The translations under genes were made by a program, and so were the position numbers. A stretch of DNA of 35,232 bases from Anaerolineaceae bacterium UBA1415 (GTDB lineage Bacteria > Chloroflexota > Anaerolineae > Anaerolineales > Anaerolineaceae): positions 1 to 35,232 of the forward strand of contig DBPR01000003.1 of NCBI GenBank assembly GCA_002305635.1, written 5' to 3'. Each line of letters starts with the position of its first letter. Within the stretch, counting starts at the first letter, position 1. Shown here one piece after another: positions 1-8,080 of the stretch. The notes beneath the pieces are model-generated. The model ran no database searches. It was not told the origin of the DNA and saw only the letters and a program-made list of their open reading frames with translations.

Positions 1-22
1 TAGGGATATTTGAAACTGAAAC
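1..22. repeat. left arm of an inverted repeat shared with the right window end
   Basis: Bases 1-22 correspond, as reverse complement, to 35211-35232 with four mismatches. No gene overlaps it; the first coding region starts at 117. Confidence 0.45.
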
Positions 23-60
23 TTAATTTGAGCAAAGCAGTCTCAATCATCAAACAAGGG

Positions 61-66
61 TATAAT
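61..66 (+). promoter_or_regulatory. candidate -10 box for the first operon
   Basis: A perfect TATAAT lies 51 bases before the first ATG of the AT-rich gene block. I see no convincing -35 at 16-18 bp and no extended TGn, so in an AT-rich context this may be chance. Confidence 0.25.
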
Positions 67-116
67 TAAACATAGATTAAAGGAGAGTTTGCTTTTTATA
101 AGGCTTTAACAAAAAC

Positions 117-698
117 ATGGAACAGAATTCTAAAAAAGAACAGAACTCCCGAATAAGAAATATTCTCCTGATCGCGTTTGTACCAGTTCTGATTTTGATC
201 TGCTTTGTTTTGATCCCATTTGTTGTGGACGATGCCTTGCCGATCACAGAAGGAAAGTGGAAAAAAAAGACCATTGGAGAGCGAATTCAAAACGGGGAAA
301 TTAAGTTTCACTTTGATGACCTTAAATTTTGGAGTCATGATGTTGAGGTCAAGGTTGAACTTGAAACCTACGCCTTATGGGGATGGGCTTTTGTGGATGA
401 AGCCTCTTTTGACCAACCTTATGAGATTACCTTGATTCTGTATGATGAGAACTCTGTTGGTTTTGAATACCCCACGAAACCATTCTCAAGACCTGATGTG
501 GAGGATTTTTTTGCTTATAAAGGGTTCAATGGGCTGAGTGATTCAGGTTTTTATGCGGTTATCAATCGTCGGTCTTTGAAGATGGGCTCATACAGGCTTG
601 GTATTTTGATCACTGGTCTTGAGACAAAAGAAGAAATCTTTGTATTGACCAATTCCAGAATCCTTCGGACACCTAATCATCTCAGGATGGTTCCTTAA
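117..698 (+). CDS. small membrane-anchored protein, GWAF/YRL type (copy 1)
   Basis: Product of 193 aa that I cannot assign to a named family. Residues about 16-38 form one strongly hydrophobic segment after a Lys/Arg-rich start, so it is probably anchored by its N-terminus with the rest outside the membrane. The external part looks beta-rich and carries GWAF (about residue 88) and YRL near the C-terminus. The 168-aa protein at 3728-4234 has the same order of motifs: GWAF, an LILYDEN-like strand, a central RxD, a GF, then a K-x-G-x-YRL strand. The two are therefore paralogues that bracket two sulfatase-like genes, which suggests an accessory or substrate-presenting role for those enzymes (inference). 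An in-frame stop at 99-101 fixes ATG 117 as the first usable ATG; the Shine-Dalgarno is weak. It is 21 bases upstream of the next gene and probably co-transcribed. Confidence 0.8.
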   Translation: MEQNSKKEQNSRIRNILLIAFVPVLILICFVLIPFVVDDALPITEGKWKKKTIGERIQNGEIKFHFDDLKFWSHDVEVKVELETYALWGWAFVDEASFDQPYEITLILYDENSVGFEYPTKPFSRPDVEDFFAYKGFNGLSDSGFYAVINRRSLKMGSYRLGILITGLETKEEIFVLTNSRILRTPNHLRMVP

Positions 699-719
699 AA
701 ATAAGGCGCTTGCAGAACA

Positions 720-2189
720 ATGGAAACAAAAAAAAATCATTTAATAAAATTTTTATCATTCCTTTTACCGGGAATCATCATTACTTACCCGGGAGTATAT
801 TTTTATAACAAAAACTTCGATCTGGTTCCTTTTTCCAGCTTTTCACAATTGTTTCTGATCTTGTTTGTTCTATCGACCTTAACAATTGTTGTGTTCTGGA
901 AAATTCTTAAATGTGATCTCTCCAAGGCCGTAATTTCCGCCTCAATCATAGCGGTCAGTTTTAACGTCTACAGTTTCTTTTTATCTTTCAGCAAGAGATT
1001 GGATATATTTATTGTGGAAGATTACAATTTTCTTCCCTTTTTCATTGTGTTCACAATCTTCATCGCGTTATTGACCTACTATATTCCGAACAAGCAAGCA
1101 ACGGGTATTGTCACAGTGTTTGCGATTATCGCATCGTTATTGTTTCTGATAAATGGTAGTGGGCTTGTTTACAAGGGTGGTATGAATGCTTATGCCGCCT
1201 GGTTGGATAGTAAGGGAAAAAATGAAATTTCTGACCAGACCACTATAGCAAACACCAGCGATCTGCCGGATGTGTTTTTTTTGATCTTTGACGAAGCTGC
1301 TGCTTTTGACGTGCCTCCCAGGTATACAGAAGCCGTAAACCCGGAAAGCGCGGTTAACTATTTTACCCAAAAAGGTTTTACAGTTTTCGAGGATTCTGAG
1401 GCAAATTCCGTCTTCACATTGCATCAAATAGCCCAACGCTTAAACGCTACTGAGTATCCCGCAAGCATGGATCTTTACTCCGTGTATGATCAGGAGATCG
1501 CAAACAGTACGGTGATAAAAAAGTTTAAACAACTCGGTTATACGGTTGTGGCTTATGACCAGCGCCGGGATAAATTTCCGACGGATAGCGCGTTCCCCGC
1601 TGATATATTAATTGAAACCATTCCGGAAGATTCAAAAACAAAAAGCATTTTCCTTGATGACTACAAATTAATGGTCCTGCGGCTTACTCCTTTAAAGAAG
1701 TGGATGAATACCGATCCAAAAATCCAGCTCCATAGGAATTACCTTTTTTATGTTAGAAACACCATCGGATTGGAGGATACGAGCGGACCTAAATTTGTTT
1801 ATGCCCACCTGATGCTGCCTCATGAGCCTTTTGCTTTCAAATCTGATGGTTCTTTATTGCCGGTTGAAGCGGGATATGAAAACTGGGGCAACTACTTCTC
1901 CAACTACAGTTTCTTCCTTTCTTATAGCCAGGAAGTTGTGGAGGAAATATTCGAGGCTTCCCCAGGTGACAAGATTGTGATCGTCCAATCTGATCATGGC
2001 CCACGAATGTTGACCAACTTTGGTTATACGGGGCAAATCCCTAACTTTTTACAGGAAGATAAGTTCAAAATAATTAACATGATCTATTTCCCTGGCTGTG
2101 ATGAGGGAAAGTTGAGTCAGATGAGCGATCCAATCAAAACCTTCGATGTGGTATTTGATTGCATTGAAAACAACTCTCAAAACAAATGA
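720..2189 (+). CDS. membrane sulfatase/phosphoglycerol-transferase-like protein (alkaline phosphatase superfamily)
   Basis: 489 aa. About five hydrophobic helices fill the first ~155 residues, followed by an extracytoplasmic domain of the alkaline phosphatase superfamily. Visible family features are the first metal-binding strand (DVFFLIFDE), a Ser/Thr-rich stretch after it (ANSVFT) where the nucleophile is expected, an HLMLPHEPF strand, and the late metal motif SDHGPR. This layout is that of LtaS, MdoB and phosphoethanolamine-transferase type enzymes, which move phospho-alcohol groups onto surface glycans or lipids, rather than that of soluble sulfatases. Substrate cannot be read from sequence. 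The first metal motif has Asp-Glu (FDE) where many relatives have a hydroxyl or Asp nearby; the gene downstream shares this. Likely co-transcribed with its neighbours. Confidence 0.8.
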   Translation: METKKNHLIKFLSFLLPGIIITYPGVYFYNKNFDLVPFSSFSQLFLILFVLSTLTIVVFWKILKCDLSKAVISASIIAVSFNVYSFFLSFSKRLDIFIVEDYNFLPFFIVFTIFIALLTYYIPNKQATGIVTVFAIIASLLFLINGSGLVYKGGMNAYAAWLDSKGKNEISDQTTIANTSDLPDVFFLIFDEAAAFDVPPRYTEAVNPESAVNYFTQKGFTVFEDSEANSVFTLHQIAQRLNATEYPASMDLYSVYDQEIANSTVIKKFKQLGYTVVAYDQRRDKFPTDSAFPADILIETIPEDSKTKSIFLDDYKLMVLRLTPLKKWMNTDPKIQLHRNYLFYVRNTIGLEDTSGPKFVYAHLMLPHEPFAFKSDGSLLPVEAGYENWGNYFSNYSFFLSYSQEVVEEIFEASPGDKIVIVQSDHGPRMLTNFGYTGQIPNFLQEDKFKIINMIYFPGCDEGKLSQMSDPIKTFDVVFDCIENNSQNK

Positions 2190-2245
2190 TCATTACTGAC
2201 CCTACGGGTGTGAAGTTGTGGATGAACGAATGCGGATAAGCCAGA

Positions 2246-3712
2246 ATGGCAAGATCTTCTAAAAAAAACACAATACAAAATAAAGATATTCCAAAAATAG
2301 TATCCAGCATTAGCCTGTTTTTTTTAGTTACGCTATATCCGATTCTTTATATCTATCTAAAAAATGCTGAAATGCTTCAGTTCGTCGAATTGGCAGAAAC
2401 CTTTGGACTGTTCTTTTTGGCTGCAGTGATCCTGTACTTTATATGCTTCCTGTGCTTAAGATCCTATCAAAAGGCAGCTCTTGTTGTCAGTTTCAGTATG
2501 TTGGCTTTTTTGAATTTTGCCCTGGTTGAGAGAGTTTTTGTCAAGATTTCCCCCTTTTTTTATTACTGGCATGTTCTGTATATTCTGATCAGTGTAATAG
2601 TTTTAGCAGTGCTAATCATCCGCAAATGGACGGATGATATAACTGAAAAAATTAATAAAATAATTTTGGTTCTCGTTACACTCCTGATCGTTTTTAATGT
2701 TGTTTCAGCAATGCCTAAACTCGTTCAATCACGGAAGGCAGTTGATAGAGAAGATATCCAGACGATTAGCCCAAAAACAACTGACGTTAAAAGAAATGTT
2801 TATATATTTGTTTTTGATGAATTCAGTGGCCTAGAAGCATTGCAGCGCTACAACCAATTTGATAACGGTCCCTTTTATGATTCCTTGGAGGCTTTAGGTT
2901 TCAACACTTCTCGTTATAGTCACAATGGTACGTTCAGTACGAACATTGAGATCCCAAATCTGATAAACATGTCACAGATATTGACCAACGAGAACTATAC
3001 AACCGCTTATCGGAACGAACTTTTGAAGAAAGCGAGCTTGTTCGAATTTTTCAAGTCATATGGCTATAATGTTCATGTTATCAGTGACCAGGAATTTATT
3101 CCCAGTGATGTTGAGAATGTTGATGAGATTTTTGTTCCTTCAACCGGGTTGTCTAAATTTGAAACCTTTAAGGGCTTAATAATTAATAATTCTGTGTTTT
3201 ATCCCTTTTTGCAAAACTATAGAGGGGATCGGGTTGTGGAGATCAATCAACTTTTTGAGAAGATGGAAGACTCAAAATCGGCTCCCAATGGCAGTCAGTT
3301 TACATTTGGTTATTTTATGGTTCCACATTTGCCTTGGGTTGTGGATGAGAACGGTAAAAGAATTGATGGCAATTTGCGTACAGATTGGAAAAATCCCGCT
3401 GTCTACTTAGGTCAATTAAAATATACTTCCACCAGAATCCTGCGTGCGGTAACAAAGATCATAGATACTGACCCGAATTCAATAATCATTTTGCTTTCTG
3501 ATCACGCATATCGCCTACCTCATCATTTGTCTTTGTGGTATGGTGAAGAAATTGAAGATCCTGATCTGGAAATGTATTACCAGACTAATATTCTTAATGC
3601 GGTTTATATTGGTGGAAACGAACTGGATATTGAAGGCCTTAATGGGGTTGAAACTATAAACAAAGTTCTTAATTTGCTATTTAATACGGACGTAAATGAA
3701 GCGGACAATTGA
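2246..3712 (+). CDS. membrane sulfatase/phosphoglycerol-transferase-like protein, second copy
   Basis: 488 aa, almost the same length and architecture as the preceding gene: about five N-terminal transmembrane helices (to ~residue 160), then an alkaline-phosphatase-type domain. Landmarks are NVYIFVFDEFSG (metal site strand), a NGTFSTN segment that probably holds the Thr/Ser nucleophile, FGYFMVPHLPW and the IILLSDHAYR metal motif. The two proteins are diverged paralogues, not recent duplicates. Known relatives transfer phosphoglycerol or phosphoethanolamine outside the membrane; others are true sulfatases, so the reaction is open. The upstream gap is 56 bases and the downstream gap 15 bases, consistent with one operon. 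Base composition is very AT-rich (18 G/C in bases 2281-2340). Confidence 0.8.
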   Translation: MARSSKKNTIQNKDIPKIVSSISLFFLVTLYPILYIYLKNAEMLQFVELAETFGLFFLAAVILYFICFLCLRSYQKAALVVSFSMLAFLNFALVERVFVKISPFFYYWHVLYILISVIVLAVLIIRKWTDDITEKINKIILVLVTLLIVFNVVSAMPKLVQSRKAVDREDIQTISPKTTDVKRNVYIFVFDEFSGLEALQRYNQFDNGPFYDSLEALGFNTSRYSHNGTFSTNIEIPNLINMSQILTNENYTTAYRNELLKKASLFEFFKSYGYNVHVISDQEFIPSDVENVDEIFVPSTGLSKFETFKGLIINNSVFYPFLQNYRGDRVVEINQLFEKMEDSKSAPNGSQFTFGYFMVPHLPWVVDENGKRIDGNLRTDWKNPAVYLGQLKYTSTRILRAVTKIIDTDPNSIIILLSDHAYRLPHHLSLWYGEEIEDPDLEMYYQTNILNAVYIGGNELDIEGLNGVETINKVLNLLFNTDVNEADN

Positions 3713-3727
3713 GAAAAGAATTATGAG

Positions 3728-4234
3728 ATGAAAAAAACTATCAAACCACTACTGGTTTTGCTTCTTTGGCTGGCATTATTCATGGCTCTTACACCGGTGT
3801 TAAGTTCATTCATAAAGAATCCATTGAGACCCAGTGATCTGGACCTTGAAGAAACCAACAATGTTGTGCATTATTACATAGATGAGTTCTCCATAAGCCA
3901 TGAAATGCTGACAATAATATATGTTAATGGATGGGCATTTATTGAGAATGATACCGAAAGTCTGGAAAAGGAAATCTTTTTGGTGTTTGCAAACGACGCA
4001 AATCAATACGAAGTAAAAATGGACTTATACAACAGGGAAGATATCAAAAAAAAGCTGCCAGATTTACAGGTGCCCTTAGACAGAACCGGCTTCCGTCAAA
4101 ACTTTTCAACGCTTGGCATGAAGAATGGGATTTATCGGTTATATGTGGTTGTAAACGAAAGTCCAACACTTGTGGGGGTCATAGATACAGGAATGGACTA
4201 TAAAGTGCGTTTTCGAGGTTTTGAGAGGAAGTAG
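3728..4234 (+). CDS. small membrane-anchored protein, GWAF/YRL type (copy 2)
   Basis: 168 aa. One hydrophobic N-terminal segment (residues ~7-27), then a beta-rich external domain. It shares with the protein at 117-698 the motif GWAF, an IFLVFANDAN strand equivalent to LILYDEN, a central RxDI/V, a TGF/SGF, and MKNGIYRL against MGSYRL close to the C-terminus. I do not know a function for this family. It starts 15 bases after the second sulfatase-like gene, so co-expression is likely. The pairing of two such proteins with two alkaline-phosphatase-superfamily membrane enzymes is the main clue to its job. Confidence 0.8.
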   Translation: MKKTIKPLLVLLLWLALFMALTPVLSSFIKNPLRPSDLDLEETNNVVHYYIDEFSISHEMLTIIYVNGWAFIENDTESLEKEIFLVFANDANQYEVKMDLYNREDIKKKLPDLQVPLDRTGFRQNFSTLGMKNGIYRLYVVVNESPTLVGVIDTGMDYKVRFRGFERK

Positions 4235-4306
4235 GTCTCAAATTAAAGAGACAGAAGCGTTAATTTGAATTACAATTGAGAAAAGATACGATTTTATGGA
4301 GTTTAA

Positions 4307-4531
4307 ATGAACCAATTATTTAATATCTTATCAGCGCAACGAGAATACCTTGACCCAGGGTCTGGCAGCATGATCATCCAAATGGTCATCGCGGCAGTGC
4401 TTGGCCTGGGGGTCGCGATTCGGGTGTTCTGGAAGAATATCAAAGGATTCTTCAACCGCAACAAGCAAGCCGAGATCGAACTTGACCCGACCGCGATCGA
4501 TGAGACTGATGAGTCGGAAACCCGCGAATAA
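4307..4531 (+). CDS. 74-aa membrane protein with YLDPGSGS motif
   Basis: A very short protein with the motif YLDPGSGS at residues ~14-21, directly followed by one transmembrane helix (about 22-42), a basic stretch (KNIKGFFNRNKQ) and an acidic tail. The conserved motif before a single helix suggests a real, selected small protein; from memory, similar YLDPGTGS small proteins occur in other bacteria near surface-polysaccharide and sulfatase genes, which I could not verify here. A GGAG sequence a few bases before ATG 4307 serves as ribosome binding site. It is the last gene before the terminator at 4620-4656. Base composition shifts to higher GC inside this gene. Confidence 0.75.
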   Translation: MNQLFNILSAQREYLDPGSGSMIIQMVIAAVLGLGVAIRVFWKNIKGFFNRNKQAEIELDPTAIDETDESETRE

Positions 4532-4619
4532 ATTTGAGATGCGACTGCCAGGTGGTGGGTAATCAGTATCTCTGATTACACTGCAATCCGGACTACCATA
4601 TCAGGAAGACTGGATAATA

Positions 4620-4656
4620 CGGGAAGACGTTTCTACGTCTGATCGTCCCGTTTTTT
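4620..4656 (+). terminator. intrinsic terminator after the first operon
   Basis: CGGGA and AGACGT pair with ACGTCT and TCCCG around a TTCT loop, with a small bulge (GATCG side), and are followed by six T residues at 4651-4656. It separates the AT-rich block from the gene starting at 4682. Confidence 0.75.
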
Positions 4657-4681
4657 AATAAAGGATTTAAGTGAGGTAAAA

Positions 4682-6061
4682 ATGCAGGAAAATGTGAGAG
4701 CGTCTTTTCGGGACCCCAGTGGTTTTATGTTCAAACACAAGGGGGTCTTTTACCGCCAGATCAACCAGGCATATAAAGATGATTATGACCTGTTGATGTC
4801 TTCGGGGCTCTATGAGCAACTTTCAAAATCGAAGACTCTGCTGGCGCATGAAGAACAAGACCTCGCGCTTGCTCCCAAACCTGAGGCGGCTTATAAGGTC
4901 ATCAAACCGCGTCAGCTCGGCTTTATCTCTTATCCTTACGAATGGTGTTTCAATCAGTACAAAGACGCGGCCATTCTCACGCTTGCCATTGCCCGCCGCG
5001 CACTCGAATTTGGCATGTCGCTCAAGGATGCCAGCGCTTACAATATCCAGTTTCTGGAAGGACGTCCCGTTTTTATTGACACGCTTTCTTTCGAAAGGTA
5101 TCAGGAAGGTTCCCCCTGGGTTGCGTACCGCCAGTTTTGCCAGCATTTTCTGGCGCCCCTGGCCCTGATGGCGAAGAAGGACATTCGTCTGCTGGGCCTG
5201 ATGCGCCAGTATATCGATGGAATCCCGCTTGATCTGGCGGCAGCGCTGCTGCCAGGCAGCACAAAAATGAATTTCGGTTTGGCGAGCCACATTCACCTGC
5301 ATGCCAGGTCGCAACAAAAGTATGCCGATCGCGAAGTTTCACAGAGCGAAGTGAAAGGCAAAATTTCCAAAGAGGCTCAACTGGCTTTGTTGGACAGCCT
5401 TCTCAATACCGTTCGTGGGCTAAAGGTCAAGACGATCACCACTGAGTGGGCGGATTATTATCAGGATAATAACTATACACAGAGCTCCTTTGAAGCCAAG
5501 CGCGCTCTTGTCAGCGATTTTATCAGGCAGGTCAACCCTAAAACAGTGTGGGACCTGGGCGCCAATACGGGCGAGTTCAGCCGCTGTGCCAGCGATCTTG
5601 ATATCCCCACGGTTGCTTTTGATATTGACCCCGGCGCGGTTCAGCAAAATTATGCGGTCGTAAAAGAAGGCAAAGAAAAATTCATGCTGCCCCTGGTCAT
5701 GGACCTTACCAACCCTTCGCCAGCAATCGGTTGGCATAATGAGGAGCGCGATTCGATGCGCGAACGCGGGCCGGTCGATCTGGTGATGGCGTTGGCACTC
5801 ATTCATCATATGGCGATTGCCAACAACGTCCCCTTGCGTGAGGTGGCGCGCAGTTTCGCCGATTTTGGCGAGTACCTGATCATCGAATTTGTGCCAAAGC
5901 AGGATTCGCAGGTGGAACGCTTGCTCAGCTCCCGCCTGGATATTTTCCCCGATTACAACCCGGAAGGTTTCAGGCAGGCTTTTTCGGAATACTACAGTAT
6001 TTTGGACGAAAAGCCGGTTCAGGGATCAGCGCGGACGATGTATCTGCTCAAAAGAAAATAA
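4682..6061 (+). CDS. kinase-like domain fused to SAM-dependent methyltransferase (NoeA-like)
   Basis: 459 aa, soluble. The C-terminal part is a class I SAM methyltransferase: motif I is WDLGANTGEF (residues 290-299), an acidic residue ends the next strand (AFDID), and VMALALIHH forms a later strand. The N-terminal ~230 residues resemble a protein-kinase/aminoglycoside-phosphotransferase fold: a hinge-like YPYEW (84-88), then D116-x4-N121 and, after a short hairpin, FID133, which matches the spacing of catalytic-loop Asp, Asn and metal-binding Asp. The gly-loop Lys seems replaced by Arg (FYRQI), so activity is uncertain. Overall it resembles proteins annotated as NoeA-like methyltransferases. 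GAGGT at 4672-4676 is the ribosome site. It lies between sulfatase-like genes, so glycan or lipid modification is a reasonable inference. Confidence 0.75.
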   Translation: MQENVRASFRDPSGFMFKHKGVFYRQINQAYKDDYDLLMSSGLYEQLSKSKTLLAHEEQDLALAPKPEAAYKVIKPRQLGFISYPYEWCFNQYKDAAILTLAIARRALEFGMSLKDASAYNIQFLEGRPVFIDTLSFERYQEGSPWVAYRQFCQHFLAPLALMAKKDIRLLGLMRQYIDGIPLDLAAALLPGSTKMNFGLASHIHLHARSQQKYADREVSQSEVKGKISKEAQLALLDSLLNTVRGLKVKTITTEWADYYQDNNYTQSSFEAKRALVSDFIRQVNPKTVWDLGANTGEFSRCASDLDIPTVAFDIDPGAVQQNYAVVKEGKEKFMLPLVMDLTNPSPAIGWHNEERDSMRERGPVDLVMALALIHHMAIANNVPLREVARSFADFGEYLIIEFVPKQDSQVERLLSSRLDIFPDYNPEGFRQAFSEYYSILDEKPVQGSARTMYLLKRK

Positions 6062-6109
6062 TCGCCTCGAATTTTTCGGGGAATTGTTAAAGAGGTGTAA
6101 ACTTATTGT

Positions 6110-6118
6110 TGCTATTTA
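6110..6118 (+). promoter_or_regulatory. extended -10-like box, possible leaderless start
   Basis: TG-C-TATTTA ends 6 bases before ATG 6125. No Shine-Dalgarno sequence lies at normal distance (AGAGGTG at 6091 is too far), and an in-frame stop at 6098-6100 excludes an upstream start. No good -35 at 16-18 bp. Confidence 0.3.
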
Positions 6119-6124
6119 AGAACA

Positions 6125-8050
6125 ATGAGACGTAAAAGCCTTGCCCAACCTGATAAAGAACTAAATCGCGGAACCGTTTATTTTGATCTGGTGACGGTTT
6201 GGCTATCCAATATTTTGCTGACATCCTTTTCGGTCGCGATTTACGTCTTTTTGGAGTGGCTCTTTATCAGCACGCGCCCATCCTTTATGAGCCTGGCCGG
6301 CTGGAATGAGCGGCTGTTTGTCCTTTTTGTCACCATTCTTTTTGCTTCCCCTCTTGCTGTCATCACATCCAGCCTGTTGTTTCGTCTGGGCGTTCACATT
6401 AAAAATCAGAAGGCCCAAAACTGCTTGCTTTGCATTTTGCCCGCTTTTGTTCTGGCCGTGGCGAGCCTGATGCTCTTTGACAATTTCACTTATACGGTCT
6501 GGAAATTTGGGATCAGTACCAGCGAGAATTACATCAGGGCGTTGTACGCGATTGGACTGATCGCCATTTTTGTGCTTTGGGACTTTGAACTTGCCCGAAA
6601 CCTCCTTTTCCTGCAAAAAAAGCTTGTGGTGCTGAAACCCAGATCGCGCTGGGTACTGATCGGGGCAGGTTTTGTCTTCATGTTGGCTGCTTTACCCTTT
6701 CTGAGAATGCCCAAAACGGTTTCCGTTGATCCCGCTGATCATTATGACAATATCATTTTGGTCAGCGCAGATGGACTGAACGCCCGAAACATGTCTGTTT
6801 ACGGCTACGAGCGTCAGACGACCCCATTCCTTGATTCCATAGAAGATGAGCTCCTCATGAGCATCAATCACCTGCCCAATTCCGGAAACACTTCAGGCGC
6901 GATCACCAGCCTGCTCACTGGTAAATATCCCGGCACAACGCGGGTTCTTTATCCGCCCGATATTCTGAGGGGAGAAGATTCGCGCCAGCATTTGCCTGGG
7001 ATCCTGCAAAACTTAGGCTACTATACCGCCCAGATCAGCATTAACCATTACGCGGACGCGAAGGATCTCAACTTTGTGGACGCCTTTGATGAGGTGAACG
7101 GCGAACGAATGAGGGGCGGCTTCAGTTTCTGGAAAGCAGTCAATCAACGTTTCCCTGAAAATGGACGTTTGCTCATGATGGAAATGGAAGATCGCTTAGG
7201 CGAACGCCTGAAACACATCTTTTTTATCGAAGATATTTCAAACACTTTTGTGCAGATCACGATGCGCTCCCAGGATTTTGGTGATCTGGAGAAGGTTGAC
7301 AAAACCTTACAGCTTTTACGGGAGAAAGATGTTCCGGTTTTTGTTCACCTGCATTGGATGGGCACTCACGGTTCAAGATTTTATCCCGCGCACAGCACAT
7401 TTTCCGCTAATGTTGATCGAAAAAAACAAGAACCCTGGGATAAAGACCTTTACGATGACAGCATTTTGGATTTTGACGCCGGATTGGAGAAACTGATAAG
7501 CGGAATCAAGCAATCTGGCGAAGCAGAGCTAACATTGGTCGTTATTACCGCGGATCACGGCCAGGGTTTTTCAGTTGGCCGACGAATCCCCCTGATCTTT
7601 TGGACTGAATCAGGTTTTTCTCAGCCCAACCCAAGCCAAAACACACAAGGACTGGATGTGGCGCCAAGCATCCTGGATCATCTGCAATTGCCTCAGCCGG
7701 AATGGATGGCCGGGCAATCTGTGTTGGATCCAAATTATGTGTCAAAGACTGTAGTTGGGGTGGGCACAAAATCGACCGAAGGGCATGGCGATTATGGTTG
7801 GTCTTTGGCGGCTGACTATATAAAAGCACCTTTCTATCAGTTTGACTATATCAGCGTCGCTGATTGCGGGCACCTTTACTCTTTGAACCTGGAAGAGATG
7901 GTTTGGAAATACTACACGATTGGCGCCTACAAGACCGAATGCAAGCTTCGCCTTGATCCGGCTGGCATTCGCCAGACGGTGATCGACCATTTATCGCAAA
8001 ATGGGTTCATCTTCGATGAGAACGTCATCCCTGTTCCAAAACGGGATTGA
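6125..8050 (+). CDS. membrane sulfatase/LTA-synthase-like protein, third copy
   Basis: 641 aa. Five hydrophobic helices fall in the first ~200 residues, followed by a typical alkaline-phosphatase-superfamily ectodomain: NIILVSADGLNARNMSVYGY (metal site and the usual SLYGY-like turn), TTPFLD, the nucleophile region GNTSGAITSLLTGKYP where a Thr or Ser is expected, HLHWMGTHG, and VVITADHGQGFS. This copy is closer to canonical sulfatase/phosphoethanolamine-transferase enzymes than the two in the AT-rich block and has all motifs. It likely acts outside the membrane on a surface glycan or lipid; substrate unknown. It follows the kinase/methyltransferase fusion by 63 bases and may have its own promoter. 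Confidence 0.85.
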   Translation: MRRKSLAQPDKELNRGTVYFDLVTVWLSNILLTSFSVAIYVFLEWLFISTRPSFMSLAGWNERLFVLFVTILFASPLAVITSSLLFRLGVHIKNQKAQNCLLCILPAFVLAVASLMLFDNFTYTVWKFGISTSENYIRALYAIGLIAIFVLWDFELARNLLFLQKKLVVLKPRSRWVLIGAGFVFMLAALPFLRMPKTVSVDPADHYDNIILVSADGLNARNMSVYGYERQTTPFLDSIEDELLMSINHLPNSGNTSGAITSLLTGKYPGTTRVLYPPDILRGEDSRQHLPGILQNLGYYTAQISINHYADAKDLNFVDAFDEVNGERMRGGFSFWKAVNQRFPENGRLLMMEMEDRLGERLKHIFFIEDISNTFVQITMRSQDFGDLEKVDKTLQLLREKDVPVFVHLHWMGTHGSRFYPAHSTFSANVDRKKQEPWDKDLYDDSILDFDAGLEKLISGIKQSGEAELTLVVITADHGQGFSVGRRIPLIFWTESGFSQPNPSQNTQGLDVAPSILDHLQLPQPEWMAGQSVLDPNYVSKTVVGVGTKSTEGHGDYGWSLAADYIKAPFYQFDYISVADCGHLYSLNLEEMVWKYYTIGAYKTECKLRLDPAGIRQTVIDHLSQNGFIFDENVIPVPKRD

Positions 8051-8060
8051 AAGATGGTTT

Positions 8061-8080
8061 GACCAAGGGTCGACTTTTTT
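8061..8080 (+). terminator. weak hairpin with T-tract between convergent genes
   Basis: GACC-aag-GGTC (8061-8071) followed three bases later by TTTTTT (8075-8080). The stem is only 4 bp, so termination for the upstream sulfatase-like gene is possible but weak. The T-tract overlaps the stop codon of the opposing gene. Confidence 0.3.

Noticed and set aside
4823..5317. 164-aa open frame on the minus strand inside the kinase/methyltransferase gene
   Set aside because: Fully overlaps a gene with clear motifs; no domain, no promoter.
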